From contig NZ_CP132339.1 of the NCBI RefSeq assembly GCF_030944405.1, forward strand, positions 62,001 to 126,000: 64,000 nucleotides of DNA, given 5' to 3'. Made by a program: the position numbers and the translations under genes. Numbering within the stretch: position 1 is the first letter of the stretch; each line of letters opens with the position of its first letter. This DNA is from Janthinobacterium sp. J1-1. GTDB lineage: Bacteria > Pseudomonadota > Gammaproteobacteria > Burkholderiales > Burkholderiaceae_D. The notes under the pieces are model-generated. The model was not told the origin of the DNA and did not search any database. It saw only the letters and a list, made by a program, of their open reading frames with translations. Of this stretch, positions 36,382 through 50,953 are shown piece by piece.

Positions 36382-38331
36382 ATGACATCCACCACCACCG
36401 CCCCTGTGATCCCCTACGGCGCCTGGCCTTCGCCGATCAGCGCCGCCATCGTCGCGGCCGGCGCTTCGCCGCTGACCCAGCTGGCGCTGGGCGGTGCGGA
36501 CGGCGGCGATGTGTACTGGCTGGCGGGTAGGGCCAGCGAAGCGGGCCGCAACACCCTGCTGCGCCAGCGCGGCGCGCGCGTCGACGATGTCACGCCGGCG
36601 CCGTTCAATGTGCGCACCCGCGTGCATGAATACGGCGGCGGCGCGTATGCCATCGACGGCGAGAGCGTGTATTTTTCGCATTTCCTGGATAACCGCCTGT
36701 ACCGCATCCAGGGTGACGCCGTGCCGCAAGCGTTCAGCGCCGGCGGCACTGCCCGTTATGCCGACTTCGTGGTCGACAGCACCCGCGCGCGCCTGATCGC
36801 GGTGCGAGAACAGCATCCGGCAGAAGGCCATGCCCATCCCGAGAACACCCTGGCGGCGGTCGGCTTCGACGGCACCGAAACGGTATTGGCGCAGGGCCAC
36901 GATTTTTATGCTGCGCCGCGCCTGTCACCGGACGGCCGGCAGCTGGCCTGGATCACCTGGGATCATCCGCGCCTGCCATGGCAGGGTACCGAATTGTGGC
37001 TGGCCGACGTGCAAGCCGATGGCAGCCTGGGCACAGCGCGCCTGGTGGCCGGCAGTGCGCAGGAGTCGATTTGCCAGCCGGAATGGTCGCCGGCCGGCGT
37101 GCTGCATTTTGTGTCGGACCGCAGCGGCTGGTGGAATCTGTACCGCCTGCACGGCGACGCGGTGGAAGCGCTGTGTCCGATGGCAGCCGAATTTGCCACG
37201 CCGCACTGGACCTTTGGCGGCAGCCTGTACGGTTTTGTGTCCGACGATGAACTGATTTGCTCCTATATCGTGCAGGGCGTGAGCCACCTGGGCCGCCTGA
37301 CGGTGGGCGCGGCAAAACTGGAAGCCTTGCCGCACCCGTACCAGGAAATCCGCGAACTGCGCGTCGGCCCCGGCTATGTGGCCTTGCTGGGCGGCAGCCC
37401 CACCATCGCGCTGGAACTGGCGCGCATCGACCTGTCGAACAATGAACTGGAAGTGCTGGCGCAATCGATCACGGAACTGCCCGCGCTCGATTACTTGTCG
37501 GTGCCGCGCAGCATCAGCTACCCGACTACCGGCGGCCGCACGGCGCACGCGTTTTTCTATCCACCCGTGAACGCCGACGCGCAGGCCCCAGAAGGCACGC
37601 TGCCGCCGGTGATCGTCATCAGCCATGGCGGACCCACCAGCATGGCCAGCAATACATTAAAGCTGGCGACGCAGTACTGGACCAGCCGCGGCATCGGCGT
37701 GCTGGATGTGAACTATGGCGGCAGCAGCGGCTTCGGCCGCGCCTACCGCGACGCACTGCGCGGCCAATGGGGCATCGTCGACGTGGACGACTGCATCGCC
37801 GGCGCGCGCTATCTGGTGGCACAGGGCCTGGCCGACGGCGAGCGCCTGATCATCCGCGGCGGCAGCGCCGGCGGCCTGACCACCCTCTGCGCGCTGACCT
37901 TCCACGATGTGTTCAAGGCCGGTGCCAGCTACTATGGCGTGTCGGACCTGAAAGGGCTGGACCTCGATTCGCACAAATTCGAATCGCACTACAATGACTA
38001 CCTGATCGCTTCGCAGCCCGAGGCCGAAGCGCTGTACCAGGCGCGCTCGCCGATCCACCACACCGACAAACTGTCGCGGCCGATGATTTTCTTCCAGGGC
38101 CTGGACGACAAGGTGGTGCCGCCGCAGCAGTCGCAGCTGATGGTCGACGCATTGCGCGCCAGCGGCGTGCCGGTGGCCTATGTGCCTTTGGCGGGCGAAG
38201 GCCATGGTTTCCGCAAGGCGGAAAACATCATTCGCACCCTGGACGCGGAGCTGTACTTTTATCAGCGCGTGTTCCAGCTGGCTACGCCGCAAGGCGAGGC
38301 GCCGGTGCAGATCGCCAATCTGCCCGCCTGA
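36382..38331 (+). CDS. S9-family (acylaminoacyl-/dipeptidyl-peptidase-like) serine peptidase
   Basis: The 649-residue protein has no signal peptide, so it is predicted cytoplasmic. Residues 1-380 form a WD/propeller-type domain (repeated strands with HEYGGGAYAIDGESVYF, LSPDGRQLAWI and QPEWSPAGVLHFVSD). The C-terminal hydrolase domain has triad Ser495 (GGSAGG), Asp575 or 576 (GLDDKVV) and His608 (GEGHGF). GGAG six bases before the ATG supports the start. It probably cleaves short peptides from the N-terminus. The SNF2-type gene follows 30 bases downstream and may be co-transcribed. Confidence 0.92.
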   Translation: MTSTTTAPVIPYGAWPSPISAAIVAAGASPLTQLALGGADGGDVYWLAGRASEAGRNTLLRQRGARVDDVTPAPFNVRTRVHEYGGGAYAIDGESVYFSHFLDNRLYRIQGDAVPQAFSAGGTARYADFVVDSTRARLIAVREQHPAEGHAHPENTLAAVGFDGTETVLAQGHDFYAAPRLSPDGRQLAWITWDHPRLPWQGTELWLADVQADGSLGTARLVAGSAQESICQPEWSPAGVLHFVSDRSGWWNLYRLHGDAVEALCPMAAEFATPHWTFGGSLYGFVSDDELICSYIVQGVSHLGRLTVGAAKLEALPHPYQEIRELRVGPGYVALLGGSPTIALELARIDLSNNELEVLAQSITELPALDYLSVPRSISYPTTGGRTAHAFFYPPVNADAQAPEGTLPPVIVISHGGPTSMASNTLKLATQYWTSRGIGVLDVNYGGSSGFGRAYRDALRGQWGIVDVDDCIAGARYLVAQGLADGERLIIRGGSAGGLTTLCALTFHDVFKAGASYYGVSDLKGLDLDSHKFESHYNDYLIASQPEAEALYQARSPIHHTDKLSRPMIFFQGLDDKVVPPQQSQLMVDALRASGVPVAYVPLAGEGHGFRKAENIIRTLDAELYFYQRVFQLATPQGEAPVQIANLPA

Positions 38332-38361
38332 TTTTTATGCATACCCAACACAAAAACCCGC

Positions 38362-42540
<4,179 letters not shown>

Positions 42541-42607
42541 GGCTGGCGCGAACGGCCAGCCGGATTCCATGCGATGATGTTTTTTCCCTTGCATTACGAT
42601 TGCGCCC

Positions 42608-43102
42608 ATGACCGACCCACTCGCCCTCCCCGCCAGCGCCGGCCCGCGCGCCGTTTTTTTGTGCGCCAAGTCCTGGACCGCGTATGCCGGCACCTTCGCC
42701 ATCGCGGTACTGCTGTTCTTTGCCGCCCTGCCGCTGGCCTTCAAGTACAACACGCGCGCCGCCTTGATCGTGCTGATCGGCTCGGCGCTGATCGTCGGCT
42801 ACCGCCTGCTGACGATCCGCAGCCATCAGCTGTATTACGACGAGGCGGGCGTCTGGCTGGCTTCCGGCATCTTGCCATGGAAGAAAAAACTGACGGGCGT
42901 GCAGTGGCGCGACATGGAGCAGGCCAGCCATGAAACCAATTTCTGGAGCTGGCTGTTCCGCTCGTACACGGTGTGCATCACGCTGCGCACGACCCGGCAA
43001 ACGGTGATCCATGCCAGCGGCATGGCGCGCGGCAAGCAGGCCGTCGACACCATCAATGCACGCCTGCAGGAAATCCTGCGCCAGCACGCCATCGTCGTCT
43101 GA
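42608..43102 (+). CDS. Small membrane protein with PH-like (YcxB-like) domain
   Basis: The 164-residue protein has two hydrophobic helices (about residues 25-45 and 52-68), then a soluble part with YYDEAGVWLASGILPWKKKLTGVQWRDME and VCITLRTTRQTVIHASGM, the strand pattern of bacterial PH-like (YcxB/bPH2) domains. The C-terminal helix ends TINARLQEILRQHAIVV. It may anchor at the inner membrane with its PH-like domain in the cytoplasm. It follows the SNF2-type gene by 67 bases and could share its transcript. Confidence 0.68.
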   Translation: MTDPLALPASAGPRAVFLCAKSWTAYAGTFAIAVLLFFAALPLAFKYNTRAALIVLIGSALIVGYRLLTIRSHQLYYDEAGVWLASGILPWKKKLTGVQWRDMEQASHETNFWSWLFRSYTVCITLRTTRQTVIHASGMARGKQAVDTINARLQEILRQHAIVV

Positions 43103-43201
43103 TCGCATCTAAAAGTGGCGCAACGCCGGCGATTGATGCTAATCTTTGGGCCGCCACGGCAAGCACAGCAAGGCTGTGCAATCGTTGTTTGTTACCGACA
43201 T

Positions 43202-43224
43202 TATCAGTTTAATATTTACTGATA
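43202..43224. promoter_or_regulatory. AT-rich inverted repeat upstream of the DUF885 gene
   Basis: TATCAGT and ACTGATA form a 7-bp inverted repeat with a nine-base AT-only spacer, 34 bases before the ATG at 43258. The surrounding 60 bases are strikingly AT-rich for this genome. It may be an operator or promoter element, or a weak terminator of the upstream gene. Confidence 0.45.
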
Positions 43225-43257
43225 GACACAAATAACCAAATAATCAAGAGAATATTT

Positions 43258-45120
43258 ATGATGATAAGAAACAAAGTTGTGCTTGCGGCGTTGATGATGA
43301 CGTTTACGCTGTCGCCAGCCAGCGCTGCCAAGAAGCCGCAGAAAAATGGCAAGGCCACCACCAGCAGCAGCAAGAAGAAAAGCGTGGGCAAGAAGGCCGC
43401 CGTCGTCGGCGCCACCGCCACGGCCGCCGCCGCTGCCGCCATCGCCGGCGAAAACAGCCGCGACCGCACCATGAATTACCTCAGTGGCCAGTTCCTGACC
43501 AATCTGTGGCGCCTCGATCCGGAAAGCGCGATTTCCGCCGGTAAATACGACGGCGCCGCCAACCTGACGATCCCCGACGCGGCCAACCGCCAGCGCCAAC
43601 TGGCCTTTATCAATGAATGGCTGGAAAAATTCGGCAAGCTCGACGGCAGCAAGATGTCGGACAAGCAACGCACCGACCTGGCCCTCTTGACCAACAAGCT
43701 GCAATCGGACCGCTGGTACCTGACCACCTTCCGCGAATTCGAATGGAATCCGGCCATGTACAACGTGGCCAGCTCGATCGACTTCATCCTCAACACGGAA
43801 TACGCTGCGCAGCCGCAGCGCCTGCGCACTTTGCTCAAGCGCATCGCCACCGTGCCGCAATACTATATTGCCGCGCGCGCCAGCATCGTCAATCCGACGC
43901 GCGAACACACGCAGCTGGCGATTGCCCAGAGCGCAGGCGTGCTGAGCGTGCTCGACGACCTGAACAAGGCAGCGCAGGCGTCGATCCTGACGCCGACCGA
44001 AAAGCAGCTGTACAACGCGCGCGTCACGGCGGCCCGTACGGCCGTGCAGGGCTATGCCGCCTGGCTGACCGAGCAGGACGCCGCGCTGGCGCAAAACGGC
44101 GCGCGCTCCTTCCGCATCGGCAAGGAACTGTATGAGCAGAAATTCAATTACGATATCCAGGCCAGCGTCAGCGCCGAACAGATGTACCAGAAGGCGCTGG
44201 CGGCGCGCGAAAAGCTGCTCGAGCACATGGACAGCCTGTCCGACGAGCTGTGGACCAAAACCATGGGCAATGTCGCCAAGCCGCAGGACCGCACCGACAA
44301 GATCGGCATGGTGATCGACAAGCTGTCCAGCAATCACGTGGCGCCGGCCGACTTCGTGCCGGAAATCCGCCGCCAGATCCCGCAGCTGCAGGAATGGGTC
44401 ACCAGCCACAACCTGCTGACGATGGACCCGCAAAAGCCGCTGGTGGTGCGTGAAACGCCGCCCTATCAGCGCGGCGTGGCCGGCGCCAGCATCGAAGCGC
44501 CAGGCCCCTACCGCCCGCAGGACCGCACCTATTACAACGTGACGCCGCTCGACGGCGAAACGCCGGAGCAGGCGGAAAGCAGCTTGCGCGAATACAACCA
44601 CTGGATCTTGCAGATCCTGAATATCCACGAAGCCATCCCCGGCCACTACACGCAGCTGGTGTATGCCAACAAGTCGCCGTCGCTGATCAAGGCCATCTTC
44701 GGCAACGGCGCCATGGTCGAAGGCTGGGCCGTGTATGGCGAGCGCATGATGCTCGAATCGGGCTACGGCAACAATGAAGCGGAAATGTGGCTGATGTACT
44801 CGAAGTGGAACTTGCGCAGCGTCACCAACACCATCCTCGATTACAGCGTGCACGTGCTGGGCATGACGGAAGCACAGGCGCTCGACCTGCTGACGCGCCA
44901 GGCCTTCCAGACCAAGCGCGAAGCCACGGAAAAGTGGCGCCGCGTGCAGTTGAGCTCGGTTCAACTGACCAGTTACTTCAGCGGCTACAGCGAAATCATG
45001 GACTTGCGCGAACAGCGCAAGCAGGCACTGGGCAGCCGCTTCGTGCTGAAGGATTTCCATGAGCAATTCCTCAGCTATGGCAGCGCGCCGGTCAAGGTGA
45101 TCAAGGAATTGATGCAGTAA
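43258..45120 (+). CDS. Exported DUF885 protein (metallopeptidase-like)
   Basis: The 620-residue protein starts with a signal peptide (MMIRNKVVLAALMMTFTLSPASA), then a Lys/Ser/Ala-rich linker (to about residue 68). The DUF885 core follows, including FILNTEYAAQPQ and HEAIPGHYTQL with His457, Glu458 and His463, plus NGAMVEGWAVYGERMMLE, which carries a likely third metal ligand. The pattern resembles gluzincin-type metallopeptidases. It is periplasmic or outer-membrane associated. Its biological substrate is unknown. A strong terminator follows. Confidence 0.88.
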   Translation: MMIRNKVVLAALMMTFTLSPASAAKKPQKNGKATTSSSKKKSVGKKAAVVGATATAAAAAAIAGENSRDRTMNYLSGQFLTNLWRLDPESAISAGKYDGAANLTIPDAANRQRQLAFINEWLEKFGKLDGSKMSDKQRTDLALLTNKLQSDRWYLTTFREFEWNPAMYNVASSIDFILNTEYAAQPQRLRTLLKRIATVPQYYIAARASIVNPTREHTQLAIAQSAGVLSVLDDLNKAAQASILTPTEKQLYNARVTAARTAVQGYAAWLTEQDAALAQNGARSFRIGKELYEQKFNYDIQASVSAEQMYQKALAAREKLLEHMDSLSDELWTKTMGNVAKPQDRTDKIGMVIDKLSSNHVAPADFVPEIRRQIPQLQEWVTSHNLLTMDPQKPLVVRETPPYQRGVAGASIEAPGPYRPQDRTYYNVTPLDGETPEQAESSLREYNHWILQILNIHEAIPGHYTQLVYANKSPSLIKAIFGNGAMVEGWAVYGERMMLESGYGNNEAEMWLMYSKWNLRSVTNTILDYSVHVLGMTEAQALDLLTRQAFQTKREATEKWRRVQLSSVQLTSYFSGYSEIMDLREQRKQALGSRFVLKDFHEQFLSYGSAPVKVIKELMQ

Positions 45121-45141
45121 GGCCTTGAACCATGCTGACGC

Positions 45142-45165
45142 AAAGGGCGCCGCGGCGCCCTTTTT
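45142..45165 (+). terminator. Terminator after the DUF885 gene
   Basis: The perfect hairpin AAAGGGCGCC/GGCGCCCTTT around a short centre ends in a run of six Ts. Confidence 0.92.
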
Positions 45166-45287
45166 TATGCGTTTGCGGTATCACAAGCCGTCCAGCCGGC
45201 ATCGGCGTAGCGTAGTTCAATCGACAACGTCCATAGCATTACTGGCATTTGCCGATTTTTCTGCTAGTGTGGAACCAGGGAGTGATG

Positions 45288-45626
45288 ATGCATATGCCGA
45301 TCCAGTTCGATACCCTCGATTACGCCAAACGCCTCGCGTCCTCCGGCGTTCCCACCATGCAAGCCGAAGCCCACGCGGCGGCGCTTGGTGACGTACTGGG
45401 CAGCGCTGTCGTGGTGCATGGCGAACTGGCGGCCGTCGAGCGCAATGTGCTGGGTGAAATCAAACTGGTCGAACAAAGGCTGAAATCGTTCGAGCAGAAA
45501 ATCGACGCTCGGCTGGAACGCATGGATTTGCGCCATGGTGCGGACATGAAGCATGTCTACTGGATGATGAGCACCTTGATCCTGCTGAACCTGGGCATAC
45601 TCAGCAAGCTGATGCTGCAGTATTGA
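45288..45626 (+). CDS. Small coiled-coil protein with one C-terminal membrane helix
   Basis: The start is placed at ATG 45288-45290 because CAGGGAG ends five bases upstream; an adjacent ATG at 45285 is possible. The 112-residue protein begins MHMPIQFDTLDYAKRLASSGVP and has an Ala-rich helix with QAEAHAAALGDVL, a coiled coil (LVEQRLKSFEQKIDARLERM) and a hydrophobic end (YWMMSTLILLNLGILSKLML). This layout is like the DUF1640 coiled-coil family. It is likely membrane-anchored and oligomeric. Function unknown; it is convergent with tatC. Confidence 0.75.
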   Translation: MHMPIQFDTLDYAKRLASSGVPTMQAEAHAAALGDVLGSAVVVHGELAAVERNVLGEIKLVEQRLKSFEQKIDARLERMDLRHGADMKHVYWMMSTLILLNLGILSKLMLQY

Positions 45627-45643
45627 GTCACATCCCCACCCGC

Positions 45644-45682
45644 AAAAAAGCCGCTGCTTCCTCGGGAAGACAGCGGCTTTTT
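45644..45682. terminator. Bidirectional terminator between the coiled-coil gene and tatC
   Basis: AAAAAGCCGCTG and CAGCGGCTTTTT form a 12-bp stem with runs of A and T on the two sides, serving both the rightward gene and the leftward tat operon. Confidence 0.93.
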
Positions 45683-45704
45683 CATGGGCTCGATAAAGTA
45701 ACGT

Positions 45705-46460
45705 CTACGACGCTTCTTCCGGCGCCTGGGTGGCCCTGACAAACATCGGCGACACCAGCAGGCCCAGTTCGAACAGCAGGCACATCGGGACGGCCAGCGC
45801 GAACTGGCTGACGATGTCGGGCGGCGTGACGATGGCGGCGATCACGAAGGCGCCAACGATCACGTAAGGGCGCACTTCCTTGAGCTTGGCGATGCTGACC
45901 AGGCCCATGCGCACCAGGATCACCACCACCACCGGTACTTCGAAGGTGGCGCCAAAGGCCAGGCACATCGACATGACAAAATCGAGGTAGTTTTCAATAT
46001 CGGGCGTCACCGCGATCGACGATGGTGAAAAATTGCTAATGAAATGAAACACGCGGCCAAATACAAAGAAATAGCAGAAGGCCACGCCGGCCATGAACAG
46101 CAGCGAAGACGAGATGACCAGTGGCGCGACCAGCCGCTTTTCATGCAGATACAGGCCTGGGGCGATAAATGCCCACATCTGGTACAGCACCCACGGCAGG
46201 GCGACGATGATGGAGATCACCAGGGTGACCTTCATCGGCACCAGGAACGGCGAAATGACGCCGGTGGCGATCATTTTCGAACCGGCCGGCAGCGAGGCGA
46301 TCATCGGCGCGGCGATAAAGTCGTAGATCTGGGCGGGACCGGGCCAATAGAACAACACCGCGCACACCACCGCGATGCCGATCGAAGCCTTGACCAGGCG
46401 GTCGCGCAACTCGACCAGATGCGAAATAAAAGTTTCTTCCACCGGAGATTTGCTACTCAT
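45705..46460 (-). CDS. tatC: Twin-arginine translocase subunit TatC
   Basis: The 251-residue inner-membrane protein has six hydrophobic segments and the family start ETFISHLVELRDRLVKASIGI. It recognises twin-arginine signal peptides and forms the receptor with TatB. The conserved cytoplasmic FSPSSIAVTPDIENYLDFV loop is present. Its ATGA overlaps the tatB stop, and it ends the 24-gene leftward cluster. Confidence 0.96.
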   Translation of the reverse strand: MSSKSPVEETFISHLVELRDRLVKASIGIAVVCAVLFYWPGPAQIYDFIAAPMIASLPAGSKMIATGVISPFLVPMKVTLVISIIVALPWVLYQMWAFIAPGLYLHEKRLVAPLVISSSLLFMAGVAFCYFFVFGRVFHFISNFSPSSIAVTPDIENYLDFVMSMCLAFGATFEVPVVVVILVRMGLVSIAKLKEVRPYVIVGAFVIAAIVTPPDIVSQFALAVPMCLLFELGLLVSPMFVRATQAPEEAS

Positions 46461-47008
46461 GAGTAAAAAGACGATGGGGAGGAGGCGCTGCGCGGCCGGA
46501 AGCGCGCCACGCGGGCCGCGGCCGACTGCACATGCTGCTTGCCGCCATGGCGCTGTTTGTACCAGCCGGGAATGGCGGAATTGCGTACCAGTTTCTTGCG
46601 ACGGAACTCGCGCGCCTTGCGGGCCAGGTCGTCCTGGGTGGCGCGCAACATGGCTTCATGCGCGTCGTGGCCGTCGTGGTCCTGCGCCGCATACACGGAA
46701 GTATCGCCGCGCCAGGCGTTTTCCACCTCGGCCAGGCTGCCGGAAATCGAATTTTCCACGCCATGCATGGATTTCTCCACGCTTTGCTTGACCGAATCGG
46801 CCGCCTCCTGCACTTCCTTCTGCAGGTTTTTCAGCTCTTCGAGTTCGATTTCACGCGTGACCTCGGATTTCACCTGGTTCAGGTAACGTTGCGCCCGGCC
46901 ATACAAGGTGCCGGCCATGCGCGCCACCTTCGGCAGCTTTTCAGGACCGATGACGATCAGCGCCACCACGCCAATGATGGCGATTTTAGAGAGACCGAGA
47001 TCGATCAT
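46457..47008 (-). CDS. tatB: Twin-arginine translocase subunit TatB
   Basis: The 183-residue protein begins MIDLGLSKIAIIGVVALIVIGPEKLPKVAR, a single membrane helix with the conserved Glu8-equivalent region and GPEKLP hinge, followed by an amphipathic helix and a charged cytoplasmic tail (about residues 45-183). It bridges TatC and TatA. It overlaps tatC by four bases; tatA ends 48 bases upstream. Confidence 0.95.
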   Translation of the reverse strand: MIDLGLSKIAIIGVVALIVIGPEKLPKVARMAGTLYGRAQRYLNQVKSEVTREIELEELKNLQKEVQEAADSVKQSVEKSMHGVENSISGSLAEVENAWRGDTSVYAAQDHDGHDAHEAMLRATQDDLARKAREFRRKKLVRNSAIPGWYKQRHGGKQHVQSAAARVARFRPRSASSPSSFYS

Positions 47009-47056
47009 AAGCGTCCAAGTGCTTCAAACGGGCAAGGCGCTAGCCCTGCCACGCCA

Positions 47057-47293
47057 TCAGAACTTGCTTTTCTCTTTCGTGTCGACGTCGATCGTGCTCT
47101 TGTCGGCCACTTGCGATGGTGGCACGGGAGGGGTGTTCGCCGGCGGTTTTTCATCGTCGCCCTTGACGCCATCCTTGAAGCCTTTGACGGCCTTGCCGAT
47201 ATCACCGCCCATATTGCCCAGTTTCTTGGTGCCAAAGACCAGCATCACGATCACCAGAACGATCAGCCAGTGCCAAATACTCAATGAACCCAT
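47057..47293 (-). CDS. tatA: Twin-arginine translocase subunit TatA
   Basis: The 78-residue protein starts [29 protein letters not shown] at 47291-47293, with AAGGAG six bases upstream; longer starts have no such site. The FG hinge and the amphipathic helix ([12 protein letters not shown]) are conserved. It oligomerises to form the protein-conducting element of the Tat pathway. Confidence 0.96.
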   Translation of the reverse strand: MGSLSIWHWLIVLVIVMLVFGTKKLGNMGGDIGKAVKGFKDGVKGDDEKPPANTPPVPPSQVADKSTIDVDTKEKSKF

Positions 47294-47386
47294 CACATTC
47301 TCCTTGCGGGACAGCGCCCGAGTAGCGTCAACCAATGCGGATAGTATACACGCGAACTTGCTGCATCGCGCAATCTCAGTATGGGG

Positions 47387-47758
47387 TCAATGCTGATTAC
47401 GCCACGGACGCGGGCCGCCATACATGTGCAGGTGCAGGTGGTACACCTCCTGGCCGCCGTCCGGACCGCTGTTGATCAGGGTCTTGAAGCCGCCCGATGG
47501 CACGCCATCGGCGTCCATGCTGACGGCGCAGCCGAACTCGGCCGCCAGCCTGGGCGCCAGGCGCAACAGCTTGCCCAGCAGGTCCACATGGCTGTCGTCG
47601 CAATCGGACAGGGTCGCCACATGGCGTTTCGGGATCAACAGCAGATGCACGGGGGCGGCCGGGTTGATGTCTTTAAAGGCCAGCAAGTCGTCGTCCTCGT
47701 ACACGATGGTCGACGGAATCTGTTTTGCGGCGATCTTGCAGAAAATACAGTTATCCAC
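47387..47758 (-). CDS. HIT-family nucleotide-binding protein
   Basis: The 123-residue protein starts at GTG 47756-47758 with GGAG five bases upstream. It contains DNCIFCKIAAKQIPS, the zinc-like Cys pair, and the histidine triad YHLHLHMYG near the C-terminus. Family members hydrolyse nucleoside phosphoramidates such as adenosine 5'-monophosphoramidate. It follows hisE by 17 bases and precedes tatA by 93, so it belongs to the same transcript. Confidence 0.94.
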   Translation of the reverse strand: MDNCIFCKIAAKQIPSTIVYEDDDLLAFKDINPAAPVHLLLIPKRHVATLSDCDDSHVDLLGKLLRLAPRLAAEFGCAVSMDADGVPSGGFKTLINSGPDGGQEVYHLHLHMYGGPRPWRNQH

Positions 47759-47775
47759 GCAGGCTCCAGGGTTGG

Positions 47776-48147
47776 TCAGTGTTTGTCCGCTTCGCCGGCG
47801 TCGCGCTGCTCATCCTTGCGCGCGGCTTTTTCCTCGAGGCCGGACAGGCCTTCGCGGCGCGCCAGTTCATCGAGCACCTGCTGCGGCGTCAAATCGAACT
47901 GGGCCAGCATGACCAGCGAATGAAACCACAGGTCGGCGCATTCGTACAGCACTTTGGACGGATCGTTGTCGCGCCGCGCATCCTTGGCGGCCATCACGGT
48001 TTCCGTCGCTTCTTCACCGATTTTTTTCAGGATCGCATCGTCGCCCTTGGCAAACAGGCGCGCCACATAGGAGGTGGCCGGGTCGCCGCCATTGGCCAGC
48101 TTGCGCGATTCGATCACGGCGGCCAGACGTTTCAGGGTTTCACTCAT
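47776..48147 (-). CDS. hisE: Phosphoribosyl-ATP pyrophosphatase
   Basis: The 123-residue enzyme (second step of histidine synthesis) hydrolyses PR-ATP to PR-AMP. It starts [20 protein letters not shown] at 48145-48147 and has the [12 protein letters not shown] metal-binding motif. It is separate from HisI, unlike the fused enterobacterial HisIE. The four-base overlap with hisI shows coupling. Confidence 0.95.
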   Translation of the reverse strand: MSETLKRLAAVIESRKLANGGDPATSYVARLFAKGDDAILKKIGEEATETVMAAKDARRDNDPSKVLYECADLWFHSLVMLAQFDLTPQQVLDELARREGLSGLEEKAARKDEQRDAGEADKH

Positions 48148-48581
48148 TTGTTCTTCGTGTGTGCGTAAATGGTATCGGGATCTTGCAGCACCGGCTCGGT
48201 GATCTGCCATTCGCCGGTCTTTTCGTCGCCCTCGAACTTCTGGAAGAAGCAGGAATGGCGGCCGGTATGGCAGGCGATGCCGCCGGTTTGCTCGATTTTC
48301 AGCAAGACCACGTCTTCATCGCAATCGAGGCGGATTTCCAGCACCTTTTGCGTGTGGCCCGATTCCTCGCCCTTGTGCCACAGTTTTTTACGCGAACGGC
48401 TCCAGTAGACGGCCTCGCCCAGTTCCACCGTGCGCGCCAGCGCGTCGCGGTTCATCCAGGCGAACATCAGCACATCGTTGCTGCCCGCTTCCTGCGCGAT
48501 CACGGGCACCAGGCCGTGCTCATCCCATTTGACCTTTTTCAGCCACTTTGCATTGCTTGCGACCATAGTTCCGTTCTGCAT
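48144..48581 (-). CDS. hisI: Phosphoribosyl-AMP cyclohydrolase
   Basis: The 145-residue enzyme opens the adenine ring of PR-AMP (third step). The motifs [47 protein letters not shown] and the metal-binding Cys-His set in LDCDED and [14 protein letters not shown] are visible. It starts 15 bases after hisF. A second Met five codons downstream is a possible start. Confidence 0.95.
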   Translation of the reverse strand: MQNGTMVASNAKWLKKVKWDEHGLVPVIAQEAGSNDVLMFAWMNRDALARTVELGEAVYWSRSRKKLWHKGEESGHTQKVLEIRLDCDEDVVLLKIEQTGGIACHTGRHSCFFQKFEGDEKTGEWQITEPVLQDPDTIYAHTKNK

Positions 48582-48596
48582 GTTATCTCTATCCTC

Positions 48597-49358
<762 letters not shown>

Positions 49359-49417
49359 GATTAATCCAGATTGTCGCCACAAGAAAACCGGGGCATCCGC
49401 GCCCCGGCGGTACTGCC

Positions 49418-50212
49418 TCAGGCCTCGGCGTCGTCTTCCACGTCAAGGTCGCCGCTCAGCTCGTCGGCGCGCAGTTGCGCCGAGGCCAGGTCGATCGTGC
49501 CTTCATAGATCGAACGGCCGCAGATCACGCCTTCGATGCCTTCGTCCTGCACCGCGCACAGCGCTTCGACGTCGCCCAGGTTGTGCAGGCCGCCCGAGGC
49601 GATCACGGGAATCTTCACCGCTTGCGCCAGCTTGACGGTGGCTTCGATATTGATGCCGCCCATCATGCCGTCGCGGCCGATATCCGTGTAAATGATCGAT
49701 TCGACGCCATAGGCTTCGAATTTTTTCGCCAGGTCGATCACTTCATGGCCCGACATCTTGCTCCAGCCATCGGTCGCCACCTTGCCGTCCTTGGCGTCCA
49801 GGCCGACGATGATATGGCCAGGGAACGCGCCGCAGGCGTCGTGCAGAAAGCCCGGGCTTTTCACGGCCGCCGTGCCGATGATGATGTAGCTGATGCCGGC
49901 GTCCAGGTAGCGCTCGATGGTATCGAGGTCGCGGATGCCGCCGCCCAGCTGCACCGGAATTTCATCGATATCGTGTTCCACCGCGAAATCTTGCACGGCT
50001 TTCAGGATGGCCTTGACGGCGCCTTCATTTTTCGGCTTGCCGGCAAACGCGCCGTTCAGGTCGACCAGATGCAGCCGCCGCGCGCCTTGCATCAGCCAAT
50101 GGCGGGCCATTTCGGCCGGGTCTTCGGAAAATACGGTGGCAAGTTCCATATCGCCTTGTTTCAGGCGTACGCAGTGACCGTCTTTCAGGTCGATGGCGGG
50201 AATAAGCAGCAT
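49418..50212 (-). CDS. hisA: Phosphoribosylformimino-AICAR ribotide isomerase
   Basis: The 264-residue TIM-barrel isomerase (ProFAR to PRFAR) starts [21 protein letters not shown]; the catalytic Asp8 in AIDLKDG and the partner Asp in YTDIGRDGM are present. The C-terminal tail ([12 protein letters not shown]) is an acidic extension. hisH ends 60 bases upstream. Confidence 0.96.
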   Translation of the reverse strand: MLLIPAIDLKDGHCVRLKQGDMELATVFSEDPAEMARHWLMQGARRLHLVDLNGAFAGKPKNEGAVKAILKAVQDFAVEHDIDEIPVQLGGGIRDLDTIERYLDAGISYIIIGTAAVKSPGFLHDACGAFPGHIIVGLDAKDGKVATDGWSKMSGHEVIDLAKKFEAYGVESIIYTDIGRDGMMGGINIEATVKLAQAVKIPVIASGGLHNLGDVEALCAVQDEGIEGVICGRSIYEGTIDLASAQLRADELSGDLDVEDDAEA

Positions 50213-50272
50213 GGTCAGTGTGGTTTAAGGTGAGTGAGAAGCAAAAGGTTCTGGGAAAGCAACGGTCAGGGG

Positions 50273-50911
50273 TCAGGGTTGCCAGTGAACGAAGTTCTTG
50301 TACAGCTGCAAACCAGCGGCAGCACTTTTTTCAGGGTGGAACTGTGTCGCGAAAATATTATCACGGGCGACGGCACACGCGAACGGCTTGCCGTAGATAG
50401 TCTGGCCGACCGTGTGCGCGGCCTCTTGAGGCTGAGCAAAATAGCTGTGCACAAAGTAGAAATAAGCGTCGTCGTCGATGCCGTCCCACAAGGCATGTGA
50501 CGCCGTTTGTTTCACTTGGTTCCAGCCCATCTGCGGCACCTTGAAGCGCGAGCCGTCGTCCTGCAGCTGGCCGTCGAGCTGGAAGCGCACGACTTTGCCG
50601 GGCAACAAGCCCAGGCCGGCCGCGTCGCCCTCTTCGCTGCCGTCGAACAGCATCTGCTCGCCGATGCACACGCCCAGCACCGGCTTGCTGTCGGCCGCGC
50701 GCAGCAGCGCTTCCATCACGCCCGATTCACGCAGGCTGCGCATGCAGTCGGGCATCGCGCCCTGGCCCGGCAGCACGATGCGGTCGGCGCTGTCGATGTC
50801 GGCCGCCAGGCCCGAAATGCGCACGTCCGCTTCCGGCGCCACCGCGCGCAGCGCCTGCGCCACCGAGCGCAGGTTGCCCATGCCGTAATCCACCACCACA
50901 ATTTTATTCAT
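50273..50911 (-). CDS. hisH: Imidazole glycerol phosphate synthase, glutaminase subunit
   Basis: The 212-residue class I glutamine amidotransferase supplies ammonia to HisF. The nucleophile Cys is in [11 protein letters not shown], a divergent form of the usual GICLGMQ, and the triad His-Glu is in ATQFHPEKS near the C-terminus. It follows hisB by 42 bases. Confidence 0.95.
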   Translation of the reverse strand: MNKIVVVDYGMGNLRSVAQALRAVAPEADVRISGLAADIDSADRIVLPGQGAMPDCMRSLRESGVMEALLRAADSKPVLGVCIGEQMLFDGSEEGDAAGLGLLPGKVVRFQLDGQLQDDGSRFKVPQMGWNQVKQTASHALWDGIDDDAYFYFVHSYFAQPQEAAHTVGQTIYGKPFACAVARDNIFATQFHPEKSAAAGLQLYKNFVHWQP

Positions 50912-50953
50912 GTGTTTTATTCTCAGAATCTACAGAGTGACACAGGGCGCCGC

